DNA of 7,911 bases, taken from assembly GCA_029267645.1 (NCBI GenBank), contig JAJUIM010000079.1, positions 1 through 7,911 on the forward strand, in the 5' to 3' direction. The DNA is from Microbacterium sp. (GTDB lineage Bacteria; Actinomycetota; Actinomycetes; Actinomycetales; Microbacteriaceae). Under the pieces are notes generated by a model that worked only from the letters and a program-made list of their open reading frames with translations, did no database searches and was not told the origin of the DNA. Each line of letters begins with the position of its first letter. The stretch's first letter is position 1. This document shows, piece by piece, positions 6,727 to 7,911 of the stretch. The position numbers and the translations under genes were made by a program.

Positions 6727-7896
6727 ATGGTCTTCGGTCGACGTCAGACTCCGTCCGCACCGCCCGCGCCGCGTCCCGCCGCGCCGCCCGTCCACAGCCA
6801 GTGGCGCGACGGCTTCGGCGCGCTCGCGACGCGATCCATCCAGATCATCGCGGTCACCGTGCTCGCGGTCGCCGCGATCTGGGGCCTTCGCCAGCTCACG
6901 GTCGTCGTGATCCCCGTGATCCTCGCGATCGTCTTCGCCGCGGCGTTCGAGCCCGTCATGGGATGGATGCGCAAGCGCATGCCCGCCGTGCTCGCGACCG
7001 TGATCCTGCTGCTCGGCATCGTCGTCGTCATCGGCGGGGTCGTCTGGGCCATCGTGAGCGCGGTCATGGCGCAGTGGAACGAGCTGTACAAGAGCGCCGA
7101 GCAGGGCGTCAACCAGGTGATCGAGTGGGTCAACCACCTGCCGTGGGCGCCCGATCAGGCTCAGATCGACGAGTGGTGGGCCGCGCTGCAGGAGTTCGCG
7201 ACCAGCGCGAACTTCGGCTCGACGGTCGGATCCGGCGCGATCGCGGGCGTGAGCGCCGTCGCGACATTCATCACGGGCTTCGTGCTCATGGTCGTCGTGC
7301 TGTTCTTCTTCCTGAAGGACGGACCCGTCATCTGGAACTTCCTGCTGCGCCCCTTCCGCGGCGAGTGGTACGACCGCATGCAGCGCGTCGGCACGAAGAG
7401 CGTCGACACGATCGGCGCCTACGTGCGCGGCACGGCGGCGGTCGCGGCCGTCGACGCGATCGGCATCGGGATCGGCCTGTTCATCCTGCAGATCCCGCTC
7501 GCCTTCCCGCTCACGCTGCTCGTCTTCCTGCTCGCGTTCATCCCGATCGTGGGTGCGACGCTGGCCGGGATCCTCGCCGCCCTTATCGCGCTCGTCGACG
7601 GCGGCTTCATGGACAACGGCCTGCTCGCGGCCGTCATCGTCGTTGGCATCGTCGTGCTCGTGAACCAGCTCGAGGGCAACTTCCTGCAGCCCGTGCTCAT
7701 GGGCCGGGCGCTCAAGCTGCACAGCCTCGTCGTCCTGGTCGCCCTGACGATCGGCACCGTGCTGTCGGGCATCCTCGGCGCGATCCTCGCCGTGCCCTTC
7801 ACGGCCGTGGTCTGGGGCATCATCCAGGTGTGGGACGGCGAGAACCTCCCCGCCCGCTGGGCCCGCAAGAAGAAGGCCGAGGTCGCGACCACCTGA
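6727..7896 (+). CDS. AI-2E family (PF01594-type) membrane transporter
   Basis: Polytopic membrane protein of the family once called UPF0118 and now named AI-2E after E. coli TqsA. Other members are reported as ion antiporters, so the name does not establish autoinducer export. It has 389 residues: a Pro/Ala-rich cytoplasmic N-terminus (1-30), hydrophobic segments at about 38-54, 58-76 and 88-112, and a soluble loop with several Trp residues (about 115-170). Further segments lie at about 172-196, 237-290 (more than one), 297-313 and 333-367, before a basic tail. Family motifs visible are FLKDG (195-199) and NQLEGNFLQPVLMG (313-326) followed by LHSLVVLVAL. The ATG at 6727 is chosen because AGAAGGGGG sits just upstream (6712-6720). 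An upstream in-frame extension to 6619 has no family similarity. The 125-base gap after malG has a 9-base direct repeat (GTGACGTCG at 6606 and 6619) and a TAGGCA stretch (6702-6707) that could be a -10 element, so it is probably a separate transcription unit. Confidence 0.9.
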   Translation: MVFGRRQTPSAPPAPRPAAPPVHSQWRDGFGALATRSIQIIAVTVLAVAAIWGLRQLTVVVIPVILAIVFAAAFEPVMGWMRKRMPAVLATVILLLGIVVVIGGVVWAIVSAVMAQWNELYKSAEQGVNQVIEWVNHLPWAPDQAQIDEWWAALQEFATSANFGSTVGSGAIAGVSAVATFITGFVLMVVVLFFFLKDGPVIWNFLLRPFRGEWYDRMQRVGTKSVDTIGAYVRGTAAVAAVDAIGIGIGLFILQIPLAFPLTLLVFLLAFIPIVGATLAGILAALIALVDGGFMDNGLLAAVIVVGIVVLVNQLEGNFLQPVLMGRALKLHSLVVLVALTIGTVLSGILGAILAVPFTAVVWGIIQVWDGENLPARWARKKKAEVATT

Positions 7897-7911
7897 ACGA
7901 TGGGTCGCCAA
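7897..7911 (+). repeat. Left arm of a second copy of the intergenic hairpin element (cut by the window edge)
   Basis: Directly after the stop codon of the AI-2E family gene, ACGATGGGTCGCCA (7897-7910) is identical over 14 bases to 4015-4028, the left flank and arm of the malE-malF hairpin. The next base differs (A instead of C) and the window then ends, so the right arm cannot be seen. Both copies lie immediately 3' of a plus-strand gene, which suggests a dispersed gene-end element acting as terminator or stabiliser. Confidence 0.6.

Larger units (their letters stand above)
24..7573. repeat. Highly iterated palindrome GGATCC, 25 copies through the window
   Basis: GGATCC starts at 24, 213, 837, 964, 992, 1050, 1206, 1374, 1795, 2008, 2117, 2352, 2830, 2857, 3819, 4578, 4781, 4815, 5279, 5876, 5922, 6651, 6720, 7228 and 7568. 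At about 70% GC, base composition predicts only two or three; the equally composed GGTACC was seen once (2083). Copies occur in all three codon phases (Gly-Ser as GGA TCC, Asp-Pro as GAT CC, Ile-Leu or Ile-Arg as ATC C) and in the malG to AI-2E gene gap. The count comes from reading the sequence by eye; the function is unknown. Confidence 0.85.

Noticed and set aside
6232..7911. 559-residue open frame antisense to malG and the AI-2E gene
   Set aside because: His/Asp/Arg-rich shadow of transmembrane coding sequence on the other strand; no recognisable family.

Overview
The window looks like a piece of chromosome from a high-GC actinobacterium. GC is roughly 70% by eye, third positions are almost all G/C, and GTG is used as a start. 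The gene style fits Microbacteriaceae, but I cannot confirm a genus from sequence alone. It holds a maltose/maltodextrin-type (alpha-glucoside) uptake and hydrolysis locus, followed by an apparently unrelated membrane protein gene.

Layout: the minus strand carries a GH13 alpha-glucosidase (953-2569) followed, 38 bases downstream, by a LacI-family repressor gene (914 running off the left edge, C-terminus missing). Divergently, the plus strand carries malE (lipoprotein sugar-binding protein, 2752-3999), malF (4125-5738) and malG (5738-6601, ATGA overlap with malF). Between the two transcription units is a 182-base control region with two closely similar LacI-type operators of the form TGnAAACGnTTGCA, one next to each start. 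A separate gene for an AI-2E-family (PF01594-type) membrane protein follows at 6727-7896. No stretch longer than 300 bases lacks a gene.

How it works together (inference from families): the repressor probably sits on both operators and is released by a malto-oligosaccharide or a derived sugar. MalE captures the sugar outside the membrane and MalFG transport it. The cytoplasmic GH13 enzyme then splits it to glucose. No MalK ATPase gene is present, so the transporter must use an ATPase from elsewhere, as with the shared MsiK of Streptomyces.

Three non-coding signals stand out. A perfect 17-bp inverted repeat lies in the malE-malF gap, where E. coli has its mRNA-stabilising REP elements. The same arm sequence (14 nt identical) reappears right after the last stop codon at the window's right edge, pointing to a dispersed intergenic element. 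Finally, the palindrome GGATCC occurs 25 times in 7.9 kb, far more than expected, in all reading frames and in intergenic DNA, resembling a highly iterated palindrome. I found no CRISPR array, tRNA, rRNA, transposase or phage gene.
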